Source of the DNA: CAZAMI01 sp964627805
GTDB lineage: Archaea > Thermoproteota > Thermoprotei_A > Sulfolobales > NBVN01
Length of the DNA: 64,000 nt
Assembly (NCBI GenBank): GCA_964627805.1
Contig: CAZVLA010000030.1
Coordinates: 62,001-126,000, forward strand
Reading direction: 5' to 3'
Both the position numbers and the translations under genes were made by a program. The notes beneath the pieces are model-generated. The model was not told the origin of the DNA, searched no databases, and worked only from the letters and a program-made list of their open reading frames with translations. Shown piece after piece: positions 1-8,227 of the stretch (its first letter is position 1; the number at the start of each line of letters is the position of its first letter).

Positions 1-644
1 AGTAAGCTGAAGGCCATTATCCTAGCTAATCTAGTCCTTAACTCCTCAGCGTAAGTAGCTGGTGCCCCAGATGGTGTCACCATACCCATGACCATCCTTA
101 TGGGGTATAGCACAACGTCAGCAACTACCTTAACATGTGCTAGCTTAGCTAGTAACTTAACCTTACTCTTAGATACGTTAGAAGCTACTTCAGCTAATAC
201 GTTATTTATTAAGTTTATAGCTACGTCAGCTCTACTAGACCCTATCACCTTATTAACCTTAATTATAGATGCGTTAGTTAAGGATGTTAAGTTACTAACG
301 AATCCCTTAGGTATCTCGACTAACAAGTCGTACTTACTAGGTAGCCTAGCTGATGAATTACTGCAATACACTACATAAACATTAAACTTATTTTCAATTA
401 ACTTCCTAACCATTAAGCTAACTATTTCTTTAGATGATATGGTGCCTAAGCCAGGTAATGTGGAATTGCCGCAGTCCTTATCTACAATTACTACATTACT
501 TACTTGAACCTGCTGTAAGTAAAGTGATGAAACGCTCATGAAGGGCATTATTATTAACGGTAATGAAGCTATGACGAGCAATGTCCTAACATCTCTTATC
601 ATGTCCTTGAACTCCTTCCATATTATTGGGTAAAGCCTATTCAT
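1..644 (-). CDS. ABC-2 type transporter permease subunit, partial (C-terminus off the left edge)
   Basis: An open frame runs from an ATG at 644 to the window edge, giving 214 residues with no stop. It starts with a short basic cytoplasmic stretch (MNRLYPIIWKEFKD), then a hydrophobic membrane segment at about residues 21-42, then a long extracytoplasmic region rich in Ser, Val and Asn. This is the architecture of ABC-2/NatB-type permeases, whose remaining membrane helices would lie beyond the edge. Its ATG overlaps the end of the ATPase gene by 8 bases, so the two are translationally coupled. The exported substrate cannot be inferred. Confidence 0.75.
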   Translation of the reverse strand, partial: MNRLYPIIWKEFKDMIRDVRTLLVIASLPLIIMPFMSVSSLYLQQVQVSNVVIVDKDCGNSTLPGLGTISSKEIVSLMVRKLIENKFNVYVVYCSNSSARLPSKYDLLVEIPKGFVSNLTSLTNASIIKVNKVIGSSRADVAINLINNVLAEVASNVSKSKVKLLAKLAHVKVVADVVLYPIRMVMGMVTPSGAPATYAEELRTRLARIMAFSL

Positions 645-1377
645 TACTAACACCAGCTAGCTTAATGAATGCCTCCTCAAGGTTTGAGGCGTTAGCCTTA
701 ACAATTATCTCCTTAGGAGTACCTATAGCTACTATTCTCCCCTTATTAATTAAGGCTATTCTGTCACATAGGTACTGTATCTCGAGTATATTATGGGATG
801 AGAGTATTATTGTACTACCTACTTTCCTTGAGTATTCCTTAATCATCATTCTTATGGAGTACGAAGAGAAAACATCAAGCCCTGAAGTAGGTTCGTCAAG
901 AACTATTAACTCGGCCTTAGTCATTAATGCCCTGGCTAAAGCTACTCTACGCGCCATACCTTTACTATATTCACTAGCTCTCCTTCTAAGATCTTCATCG
1001 CTTAAGCCAGTTATTGATGCGCCGAATGAAGCCATTTCCTTAGCCTCTTCGAGGTCATTAGTGTATATCATTGCGAAGTAAAGTAGGTTTTCCCAACCAG
1101 TTAATCTACCGTAAAGTCTCGAATCTTCAGGGAGGTAAGCTAATTTTCTCCTAACGTAGTCTTTTCCTTCGGGTAATTCCCTACCTAGGACCTTAACTAA
1201 ACCTTCATCATGCCTTATTAGAGTAGATATTATCCTTAACGTCGTTGTCTTACCAGCACCGTTAGGCCCTATAAGTCCGAAGATTTCGCCCTTCTTTACA
1301 GTGAAACTAATGCCTCTTAACGCTTCAACTTTACCGAATCGTTTCCATACATTCTCAAGAATGACTACATCAGTCAT
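637..1377 (-). CDS. ABC transporter ATP-binding protein (exporter type)
   Basis: A 246-residue nucleotide-binding subunit that would power the adjacent permease at the membrane. Visible motifs: Walker A GPNGAGKT (about 37-44), signature region YSKGM (about 138, a divergent LSGGQ), Walker B LIVLDEP (about 157-163) followed by the D-loop SGLD, and the switch His in SSHN (about 195). The Q-loop position reads YLPED, with Glu in place of Gln, as in CcmA/NatA-like exporters. The length fits a single NBD. The start is the ATG at 1377; the preceding 207 bases separate it from a divergent gene. Confidence 0.93.
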   Translation of the reverse strand: MTDVVILENVWKRFGKVEALRGISFTVKKGEIFGLIGPNGAGKTTTLRIISTLIRHDEGLVKVLGRELPEGKDYVRRKLAYLPEDSRLYGRLTGWENLLYFAMIYTNDLEEAKEMASFGASITGLSDEDLRRRASEYSKGMARRVALARALMTKAELIVLDEPTSGLDVFSSYSIRMMIKEYSRKVGSTIILSSHNILEIQYLCDRIALINKGRIVAIGTPKEIIVKANASNLEEAFIKLAGVSNE

Positions 1378-1584
1378 TAATTATGAGCCTCCATACGCCG
1401 TAATAACCCTTCTAGACGGAACTAATAAAGAGTTATGGCGCTATAATTACGAAGTTAGGCATAAAGCTAATTGGGGGTTGCAAGCTACGTAATAATTAAG
1501 TATTACCTAAACAGAATAGTAAGTAACCTCGACTAAGTACTCCCGCTTTTAAATAGGTCTAAGGCTCGAATTGAGTGGATAAGG
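1378..1584. other. Divergent intergenic region, 207 bases
   Basis: Separates the leftward ABC operon from the rightward gene at 1585. It holds the TATA box at 1547-1554 and a weak 6-base-pair inverted repeat at 1489-1506 (GTAATA/TATTAC). I see no RNA gene or conserved ORF. Confidence 0.5.
1547..1554 (+). promoter_or_regulatory. TATA box for the gene at 1585
   Basis: TTTTAAAT preceded by a C-rich stretch lies about 31-38 bases before the ATG at 1585. This predicts a transcript with little or no leader. It is an archaeal TATA match by eye only. Confidence 0.5.
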
Positions 1585-2238
1585 ATGGTTTCTATAGCTG
1601 AATCAGCAGCTAGGGAGGTGTTGATGAGGTATGGTGATAGAGCATATTACGTACTTAGGGCTGCAATTGAGGTCAGTAACGAGATAACATCAAGGGGTGA
1701 AGCGAGATTAGGAGATTTCGACAATAAAAGACTAATAAAGAAGCTCCACTCATACGGAATAAGGTATAACCCGAACCAACTACTTAGGATACTTGAGCGT
1801 GATTACGGATTAATAGAGACAACTTACAGATCCTCAGGTCAGCGCTGGTGGGCTTTTACGGATAAAGCAGCAGTAATTAAGGCATTGAAAATGTATGAGG
1901 GAGCTAGCAGTGAAATCGACGATCCTGAAGTATATGTAATTAAGTTACAGATACGTATACTGAATATTGATAGTTTAATACGTGTCCTAGAGAAAATAAA
2001 GGATAAACCAAGAATAACGTCACTAGATGTTGCTAAGGTTAAGGATATAGTAATGAATAGATTACCTGAAGTAGCTAAGGTAGCTAAGAAGGCAGCTCTA
2101 TATGATGACTTATTTAAAGAGTTCTTAATGAAAGTTCAGTTAGTGTTCGTAATGGTTAATGACATAATTAACAGAATAAGTGAGGAACACGCTACTGGTA
2201 GCCAATACCTACTAAATGCATTAAACATTAAAGAGTAA
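1585..2238 (+). CDS. Uncharacterised protein with a predicted N-terminal winged-helix-like region
   Basis: A 217-residue cytoplasmic protein that I do not recognise. The first 95 residues are Arg/Lys-rich and alternate helices with a beta-wing-like stretch (LIETTYRSSGQRWWAFTD, about 76-93), resembling a winged helix; the rest is charged and helical, possibly coiled coil. There are no metal-binding clusters or membrane segments. ATG start 31 bases after a TATA box, with no in-frame alternative nearby. It stands alone, 78 bases before panE. A DNA-binding role is inference only. Confidence 0.6.
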   Translation: MVSIAESAAREVLMRYGDRAYYVLRAAIEVSNEITSRGEARLGDFDNKRLIKKLHSYGIRYNPNQLLRILERDYGLIETTYRSSGQRWWAFTDKAAVIKALKMYEGASSEIDDPEVYVIKLQIRILNIDSLIRVLEKIKDKPRITSLDVAKVKDIVMNRLPEVAKVAKKAALYDDLFKEFLMKVQLVFVMVNDIINRISEEHATGSQYLLNALNIKE

Positions 2239-2290
2239 GTTTGAAGAAACTCTATCTTCATTAGTTAATTATGCTTTATTACGGAACTAA

Positions 2291-2300
2291 GTATAAACTT
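2291..2300 (+). promoter_or_regulatory. TATA box for panE-panB
   Basis: GTATAAACTT sits about 17-26 bases before the GTG start at 2317. That spacing is what a leaderless archaeal transcript would give. Confidence 0.5.
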
Positions 2301-2316
2301 TAATGAGTGGTTAATA

Positions 2317-3234
2317 GTGAAGGTAGCTGTTGTAGGGGTAGGAGCTATAGGTGCGTTAATTACTTACGCACTTAACCTAGCTGATATAGAGCCTTACCTA
2401 GTGTTTAGGGGACGTGATGTAGCGAAGAGATATTCCAGTAAAGGCATCATCATTAAAGTTAATAAAGATAAGGTTAGGCTTAGGGGAATATACGTAAGTT
2501 ATCCGGACCTACCTAATGAAGTAGATATAGCATTTATCTGTGTAAAGTCCTATGACTTTAGTACCGCTATGAGAAACCTAATTAATCACGCAAGAGTCAA
2601 GTTATGCGTAACTTGCCAGAATGGATTAGGTTCCTTTGAATTAGCCAATAAGTTAGTAACGAATGGTTATGTTGCGGCATTAGTCCTTAATGTAGGTGTC
2701 TTGAGGGAAAGCGATGGTGTGTTTAAGTATGTAGGTAGTCGTGTGTCGTACTTAGGAACTACAGCTAGTATGTACCATAAGATAGTAGATCAGCTTAAGG
2801 ATATATCAGATATTTTAAGTAGGGTATTTAAGGTTAAGGTGGTTGAGGATATTAATCCGTATAGGTGGTACAAGCTACTAATAAATGCAGGCTTAAATCC
2901 CGTTACCGCCCTACTTAGGGCTCCCAATAGAGTTATTATTGAGAATGAATTTGCCCAGAAAGTAGCTATTGAAGCAGTTAATGAAGGTGTTAGGGTATGT
3001 AGTGTTTTGGGAGTTAAATTACCTAGCGACCCTATAAGAGGTTTATTTGAGGTAGCTAAGGCAACAGCAGATAACTACTCATCAATGCTCCAAGATATAA
3101 TGAGAGGTAAGAGAACAGAAATAGACTACATCAATGGAAAGATAATTGAGTATGGAATAAGATTAAGGCTGCCTACCCCAGTTAATAACGTACTATATAG
3201 ATTAGTTAAAGCAATCGAGCAAAGCCGTATATAA
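2317..3234 (+). CDS. panE: 2-dehydropantoate 2-reductase (ketopantoate reductase)
   Basis: Reduces ketopantoate to pantoate with NAD(P)H in the CoA pathway. The N-terminus carries the Rossmann signature GVGAIG (about 7-12). The segment FICVKSYD (about 73-80) matches the family C/VKxxD region, and the C-terminal helical domain has the expected Lys/Asn region (PYRWYKLLINAGLNP, about 180-195). At 305 residues it has the usual family length. The GTG start sits just after a TATA box. panB, which makes its substrate, follows 12 bases later, so the two are probably one operon. Confidence 0.92.
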   Translation: MKVAVVGVGAIGALITYALNLADIEPYLVFRGRDVAKRYSSKGIIIKVNKDKVRLRGIYVSYPDLPNEVDIAFICVKSYDFSTAMRNLINHARVKLCVTCQNGLGSFELANKLVTNGYVAALVLNVGVLRESDGVFKYVGSRVSYLGTTASMYHKIVDQLKDISDILSRVFKVKVVEDINPYRWYKLLINAGLNPVTALLRAPNRVIIENEFAQKVAIEAVNEGVRVCSVLGVKLPSDPIRGLFEVAKATADNYSSMLQDIMRGKRTEIDYINGKIIEYGIRLRLPTPVNNVLYRLVKAIEQSRI

Positions 3235-3246
3235 GCTTAGGTAAGG

Positions 3247-4104
3247 GTGGAGGCATTGAACAGGAAATTACTTCCTAAAGACTTTATAAAGATGAAGCGT
3301 AGGGGAGAAAGAATAGTGATGATAACTGCCTACACATACTATCAAGCAAGGATAGCCGATGAAGCAGGGGTAGACGGGATACTTGTCGGTGATTCTCTAG
3401 GTATGGTAATTATGGGCTACCAATCAACCTTACCAGTTAGTCTTAGGGAGATGCTACATCACTTAAAAGCCGTAGTTAATGCTAAGCCAAGAGCCTTAAT
3501 AGTAGCTGACATGCCCTTTCTGACGTACGAAACCAGCGTAGAAGATGCTATACGTAATTGTGGTAAGGCCGTGAAGCTAGGAGCTGATGCTGTCAAGCTT
3601 GAGGGTGGTGAGGAGGTAAGTGATTATGTAAAGGCATTAGTTAAGGTAGGGATACCTGTCATGGGCCATATAGGTCTTAATCCGCAAAGGTACTTAATTA
3701 TTGGGGGATATAAATTGTTAGGTAAGAGAAGTAAGGAGGCTGAGAAGTTAATAGATGACGCTAAAGCACTAGAGAAAGCGGGTGCGTTCTCAATAGTTAT
3801 CGAGAACGTGGCAGCTGAAGTGGCTAAGTTAATTACAGAGGAGGTAAGTATACCAACTATATGCATAGGTGCTGGACCCTACTGCGACGGTCAGATTCTG
3901 GTATTCCATGACGTAGTAGGGCTAAACCCTAACCCGCCACCATTCGCTAAGAAGTATCTTAATGCTTATGAATTAATGCGGGACGCCGTAAGTAATTACG
4001 TAAGCGAAGTTAGGAGGCAGGAATTCCCTACATCTAAATACTATAGAGTAATGCCTAAAGAGGAGCTTGAGGATCTTCTGAGAGCAATTAAAAAGAAAAC
4101 ATAG
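3247..4104 (+). CDS. panB: 3-methyl-2-oxobutanoate hydroxymethyltransferase (ketopantoate hydroxymethyltransferase)
   Basis: Transfers a one-carbon unit to ketoisovalerate to make ketopantoate. The TIM-barrel family pattern is clear: MITAYTYYQA (about 25-34), the metal-binding GDSLGM (about 48-53), ADMPF (about 97-101), VKLEGG and GHIGLNPQ. Length 285 residues, normal for the family. The GTG at 3247 is the annotated start; an in-frame TTG at 3256 is possible. Directly downstream of panE and converging, 5 bases apart, on the minus-strand CoA genes. Confidence 0.95.
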   Translation: MEALNRKLLPKDFIKMKRRGERIVMITAYTYYQARIADEAGVDGILVGDSLGMVIMGYQSTLPVSLREMLHHLKAVVNAKPRALIVADMPFLTYETSVEDAIRNCGKAVKLGADAVKLEGGEEVSDYVKALVKVGIPVMGHIGLNPQRYLIIGGYKLLGKRSKEAEKLIDDAKALEKAGAFSIVIENVAAEVAKLITEEVSIPTICIGAGPYCDGQILVFHDVVGLNPNPPPFAKKYLNAYELMRDAVSNYVSEVRRQEFPTSKYYRVMPKEELEDLLRAIKKKT

Positions 4105-4109
4105 GTCCT

Positions 4110-4886
4110 TTACTTTACATCAATGGTCAATTTCTCGGAAGCTAGCTTCCTTAATCGATTGATAATGTACTTAATTACTTCCTTAAGTACTTCATCGTTG
4201 TTATACCTCTCGACAATACTCCTTAACTCCCCTCTACTCAGTCCCTTAAGTTCATTAGCTACCCTAACCATGGTAGGTAAGGCCCTAACTATGTTATCAA
4301 CTATAGTTATATTCGCAGTTCTAGCTGTCCTAGATAATGGGTTAAGATCTATAGCTATGACAAACTTACCTAACTTCCTAAGAGCTTCAGTACGATCGCC
4401 ATCCTCTAAAGGAACGAGTACGGTATCGGCTATTAAGATACCTCTAGGACTAACGCGTCTCCTCTCACTGAATAATTCAGGTATTGTTACCACCGCATCA
4501 TCAATCCCAAGAACCTCCTCAGCACCGTACCTCCTAAGTACCTTACCTATTAATTTAGCACGTTCCTCAGTTCTGTAGAAGAGATTAACCTCGATCTTAG
4601 CGTTCACTACCCTCGCTAGCTCAACGACGTGCTCAGGTACTAAGGCAGCTACATTTCCGTTAACTGAAATGACGGGGTACTTACTAAGAAGTAAAGCAGC
4701 TACGGCAGCCCTAATAGCTCTCATAGCTGGTTCGATAGTCACCTCGCCGATTAAGTAATCAAAACACTCGCCCCTACCATGAGCTATTAAGCCAGCCGTA
4801 GCGACGTAGCCTTCCTTAAAGCCCTCAATAAGCTTTTCTCTAATCATGAGTGATTCGTATCTTGGGTGACCCTTAGGTATTTTCAT
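4110..4886 (-). CDS. 4-phosphopantoate-beta-alanine ligase (archaeal phosphopantothenate synthetase)
   Basis: Archaeal enzyme joining 4-phosphopantoate to beta-alanine with ATP, replacing bacterial PanC. The N-terminus IPKGHPRYESL and the run GLIAHGRGECFDY are typical of this family (former DUF137), and the C-terminal DLNPLSRTA and IVDNIVRA segments match it. The frame opens at an ATG at 4898, but family members begin M-x-IP-K/S-HPRYESL, so I chose the ATG at 4886. That overlaps the end of the pantoate kinase gene by 14 bases. About 258 residues. It is the last gene of the coaBC-pantoate kinase-synthetase operon. Confidence 0.9.
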   Translation of the reverse strand: MKIPKGHPRYESLMIREKLIEGFKEGYVATAGLIAHGRGECFDYLIGEVTIEPAMRAIRAAVAALLLSKYPVISVNGNVAALVPEHVVELARVVNAKIEVNLFYRTEERAKLIGKVLRRYGAEEVLGIDDAVVTIPELFSERRRVSPRGILIADTVLVPLEDGDRTEALRKLGKFVIAIDLNPLSRTARTANITIVDNIVRALPTMVRVANELKGLSRGELRSIVERYNNDEVLKEVIKYIINRLRKLASEKLTIDVK

Positions 4887-5817
4887 ACCTCCCACCATGA
4901 AATACTTGAGTACCTGAGGTACTTATGCTAGCTACTAATGTATTTAATCCAGTACTTCTTAGTGCTTCAATGATTTTGTCATAACCGTACTTATTAACTA
5001 CTGTAAGGAGTATTGACTTCTTGACGTAGTAGCCAATAACATCACCTCTCTTCATGAATGGATTCAGTACATTAGTAATTACATCCCTAACCTTACCTCT
5101 AAGGAACCCAACGCTCTCTGAGAACATTCTTGAAACCTCAAGGAAGTTCTCTAAGGTAGGGTTCTTAATGAATTTACTATAAGCCTCCATACCAACCCTA
5201 TAGAAGTACTTCAACCTATCTATTAACATCTGAGGCGTAGTAACTCTTGACTTAAGCAAAGGATCCATAAAAGTAATGAGAACCACTACATTATCCTTAA
5301 TAGGTAAGACATCAATTACCCCAACACCAGGGGCTCCGGGAGCGATCCTAATGACTAGACCTCCTCCATAAATCTCAGCTATTACGTCAGCTAAGCCTGT
5401 GAGGCATTTTACCTCAGCTACGTGAGCTATGGCGCCAGCTCTGTTGAGTGTAGGTACTTCGCCAAACCTATCTAAGATAGCGGCTAATGAGTAAGCTATT
5501 GCCACTGAAGCACTTAACCCCAACCCAGCGCCTAAGGAGCCTAAGGACTTACCAATAATTTTAACGTTAAGTCTCTTTATGTCTAATACCTCATTTATTA
5601 CGTTAACTAAGGGTAGATTATCTAAGCATGTGTCATTTAACTTTAAGGTGCAGATCCTCTCTTTTGTAGATCTCCTAATAGCGAATGAAGCTTTGGGTTT
5701 AAGTGTTAATCCAGCACCTAACGATCCTGAACTTAAGTAGTCATTTCTTATTATCGGTACCCAGAAGCCACTTACGTGCATAGGTATTGATACTGAAACA
5801 ATATCCTCTGAACTCAT
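4873..5817 (-). CDS. Pantoate kinase (GHMP family)
   Basis: Phosphorylates pantoate with ATP in the archaeal CoA route. The N-terminus has the pantoate-kinase pattern PMHVSGFWVP followed by GSLGAGL, and the GHMP ATP-binding loop SLGSLGAGLGLSASVA lies near residues 90-107. Length 314 residues, typical. It lies between coaBC (10 bases upstream) and the phosphopantothenate synthetase (overlapping downstream), the partner enzyme acting on its product. The ATG start follows the coaBC stop closely, so it is in the same operon. Confidence 0.92.
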   Translation of the reverse strand: MSSEDIVSVSIPMHVSGFWVPIIRNDYLSSGSLGAGLTLKPKASFAIRRSTKERICTLKLNDTCLDNLPLVNVINEVLDIKRLNVKIIGKSLGSLGAGLGLSASVAIAYSLAAILDRFGEVPTLNRAGAIAHVAEVKCLTGLADVIAEIYGGGLVIRIAPGAPGVGVIDVLPIKDNVVVLITFMDPLLKSRVTTPQMLIDRLKYFYRVGMEAYSKFIKNPTLENFLEVSRMFSESVGFLRGKVRDVITNVLNPFMKRGDVIGYYVKKSILLTVVNKYGYDKIIEALRSTGLNTLVASISTSGTQVFHGGRYENT

Positions 5818-5827
5818 TATTACTTAA

Positions 5828-7075
5828 TCAACCTCCAAGCATCTTCTTAACTTCATCAAGTATCCTCCTAGCTACCTCACTTTTTAGTGTCTTACTAACC
5901 TTTACTACTTCACCATCCCTATGTATTATATATACTTCATTATAGTCTGAAGCAAACCCTATATCGGTTCTACTTACGTCATTAGCAACTATAATGTCAA
6001 ACAATCGCTCCTTCATTTTCTTAATAGCGTTACTTACTAGTAATTCCTCACTACCCTCTGCATACTCGGCGCTAAACCCTACAACTAAGCCCTTAAAGTA
6101 ATTACGGATGATTAAGGAAATCTTAGGTGTTGCTACTAATTCAATACTTAACGGCGCGTCAGAAGCACTTAACCTACCACTAAATACCTTAGAGAATTTA
6201 AAGTCAGTAGGTGCTGCAGCCAATATAACTGCGTCATATTCCTTAGATCTAACCTCAGAAACTACTGCCTCAGCCATTTCCTCTGTAGTGGATACGTTGA
6301 TTGACTTAATGTAATGAGGTACTGAGTCACCTGTTATGAAGCCGTGAATTAAGGTAACTTCGGCACCCCTAAAGTAGGCCTCCCTAGCTATTGCTAGACC
6401 CATCTTACCAGTACTCGGATTCGTTAAGAACCTAACCCTATCTAGCCACTCCCTCGTAGCTCCAGCAGTTACTAGTATCCTTAAGCCACTTAAGTCCCTA
6501 CCCCTCAACGTAACGGCCTCTACAGCAGCTACAACGTCATTTATGCCCGCTATCTTAGCCTTACCTTCGGAAATTACCGGGGGTACGACAGTAATCCCTA
6601 ACTCACTTAATGATTGGTACAGTTTTAGCTTCTCGTATGTATGCCATAAGTTGTAGTGCATGGCAGGTACTATAATTACTGGCTTACCGTTACCTAACAT
6701 AGCCATAGCTACTAGCGTTACTGTAGTATCTCCGATACCGTTAACTACCTTAGAGATAGTATTCAGTGTTGCAGGACATATAAGCATTGAGGAAGCCTCC
6801 CTACTAAGGGCTATGTGACCTACCTCACCCGAAAATTCAGTAAATACCTCCTCACCAGTAGCCCACCTAAAAAGTTCAGGAGATACTAGTTTGGCGGCCT
6901 CCCTACTCAGTACGGGGATAACCCTCGCTCCTCTGCGTATTAATTCCCTAGCGACATCTATGGATCTGTAAATAGCTGATGACCCAGTAAGTCCTAGGAC
7001 TATAGTACATCCACTAAGTACCCTACCCTTTAATCCCCTAATTTCGTTTGCTGGGTGGTAGTTACTAATACGCAC
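5828..7075 (-). CDS. coaBC: Bifunctional phosphopantothenoylcysteine decarboxylase / phosphopantothenate-cysteine ligase
   Basis: Adds cysteine to 4-phosphopantothenate and decarboxylates the product. Residues about 1-180 are the flavin-dependent decarboxylase: catalytic His in GHIALSR, the Asn motif CPATLNTISK, and substrate-clamp region PAMHYNLW. Residues about 195-415 are the ligase, beginning ILVTAGATRE with NPSTGKMG and later ANDVSRTDIGF. At 415 residues it is the normal fused length. GTG or ATG start near 7075; first gene of the minus-strand CoA operon, divergent from an acetyltransferase gene. Confidence 0.95.
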   Translation of the reverse strand: MRISNYHPANEIRGLKGRVLSGCTIVLGLTGSSAIYRSIDVARELIRRGARVIPVLSREAAKLVSPELFRWATGEEVFTEFSGEVGHIALSREASSMLICPATLNTISKVVNGIGDTTVTLVAMAMLGNGKPVIIVPAMHYNLWHTYEKLKLYQSLSELGITVVPPVISEGKAKIAGINDVVAAVEAVTLRGRDLSGLRILVTAGATREWLDRVRFLTNPSTGKMGLAIAREAYFRGAEVTLIHGFITGDSVPHYIKSINVSTTEEMAEAVVSEVRSKEYDAVILAAAPTDFKFSKVFSGRLSASDAPLSIELVATPKISLIIRNYFKGLVVGFSAEYAEGSEELLVSNAIKKMKERLFDIIVANDVSRTDIGFASDYNEVYIIHRDGEVVKVSKTLKSEVARRILDEVKKMLGG

Positions 7076-7137
7076 AAGTAGCGCACCTTCAACGTAAACT
7101 TAAAAGAAGAAGTTAATAAGTAACTTCGGCGTCCAGC

Positions 7138-7623
7138 GTGTCCACCGAACCTAAGTACATTATTAGGGAGGCCCGCGAGGAGGACCTAGATGACGTAATA
7201 AACATTAACTTAATATCGCTTAAGGAGCATTACCCTAGGGGATTCTGGGAAGATCACTTAAGAACTTGGGGTAGGGCATTTCTAGTTGCCGAGTCATCCT
7301 CAAAGATCGTTGGGTACATCATGTGTAGAGTCGAGAGCGGTTTCTGCTTCTTGAGAAGGGGGTGGTGCAGGCTAGGACACATAATAAGCATAGCAGTACT
7401 TCCCGAATTTAGAAGGAGAGGTATTGGTAGGTCATTAATGAATGAGGCATTAAGGAGACTTAAGGAAATCTACAAGGTTAAGGAGGTATACCTTGAGGTT
7501 AGAGTAAGCAATTACCCCGCAATAAGCCTTTATGAGAAGTTAGGATTTAAGAAGGTTAAGATACTTAGGTATTACTACTTAGATGGCGAGGATGCCTACT
7601 TAATGGCTAAGGAAGTAACCTAA
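7138..7623 (+). CDS. GNAT N-acetyltransferase, RimI/Ard1-like
   Basis: A 161-residue single-domain GNAT enzyme, likely acetylating protein N-termini as archaeal Ard1/RimI does. The acetyl-CoA loop RRRGIGRSL (about 97-105) follows the HIISIAVLPEFR strand, and the late motif SNYPAISLYEKLGF (about 128-141) is diagnostic for RimI-like members. GTG start at 7138. It is a lone gene whose 3' end overlaps the convergent phosphoesterase-like gene by 17 bases. Confidence 0.9.
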   Translation: MSTEPKYIIREAREEDLDDVININLISLKEHYPRGFWEDHLRTWGRAFLVAESSSKIVGYIMCRVESGFCFLRRGWCRLGHIISIAVLPEFRRRGIGRSLMNEALRRLKEIYKVKEVYLEVRVSNYPAISLYEKLGFKKVKILRYYYLDGEDAYLMAKEVT

Positions 7624-8227
7624 TGTACCTAATTACTAACTCCTTAGACTTACTGACATCGATAATTATGCACCAACCATTATAACTACCGCTTAGTCCG
7701 ATAATGAGTGAATCACTGTTTAATAGTTTAACGAAGTTACTACTTACATGCGTACATAACGTAGCTAAGGCAGAACTACACATAGTAAGTAACTCCTTAA
7801 CTCCGGCATTAAGCAACCTATACTTTAGCCCTATGCTTAGCTGATTTATCGGAGGGTAATGCGTGATGATTAATAAGTTAGTTACCTTAGTGTTACTTAA
7901 TTCCTTAGTGACCTTCTTTAAGTCCTGCATGAAGTCGATACCACCGATGCACGCTATACTTAATTCCCTGAACTCACGTATGTTACCACTACATAGTATG
8001 CCTAAGTCCCTACTAATTTTGGTTATCGCTACGTCGTCTTCATCACCGGGAACCACAATCACTTCTCTACCCCTGAGTAATCGGGAAAGTACCGAGGGGT
8101 CAGGCGTGTAATCACCTCCTAGTACCATTAAGTCGCCTCCTAACTTACCTACTAACTTACTAAGGAACCTAATCGTTAGGTATTCAATAGGGTATAGCCT
8201 AGCAACATAGATAATCCTCAAGGTCAC
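7607..8227 (-). CDS. Degenerate calcineurin-like metallophosphoesterase
   Basis: A 206-residue protein with the order of metallophosphoesterase blocks: LMVLGGDYT (about 33-41, GD motif), VIVVPGDEDD (about 55-64, where GNHD is usual), CIGGIDF and IITHYPP (about 119-125, the GHxxP block). The first block D-x-H-G is missing: the first strand reads IIYVARLYPIEY. The last block GHxH is replaced by CTHVSSN. With three ligand positions altered, catalysis may be weak or lost. Last gene of the GfcR-like/CitG-like operon; overlaps the CitG-like gene by 4 bases (ATGA). Confidence 0.72.
   Translation of the reverse strand: MTLRIIYVARLYPIEYLTIRFLSKLVGKLGGDLMVLGGDYTPDPSVLSRLLRGREVIVVPGDEDDVAITKISRDLGILCSGNIREFRELSIACIGGIDFMQDLKKVTKELSNTKVTNLLIITHYPPINQLSIGLKYRLLNAGVKELLTMCSSALATLCTHVSSNFVKLLNSDSLIIGLSGSYNGWCIIIDVSKSKELVIRYIRLLP

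Noticed and set aside
88..378. Plus-strand ORF of 96 codons
   Set aside because: It is antisense to the partial ABC-2 permease, whose frame has a clear start, membrane helix and coupling to the ATPase.
1489..1506. 6-base-pair hairpin upstream of the gene at 1585
   Set aside because: A short AT-rich stem is common by chance here and lies far from the TATA box.
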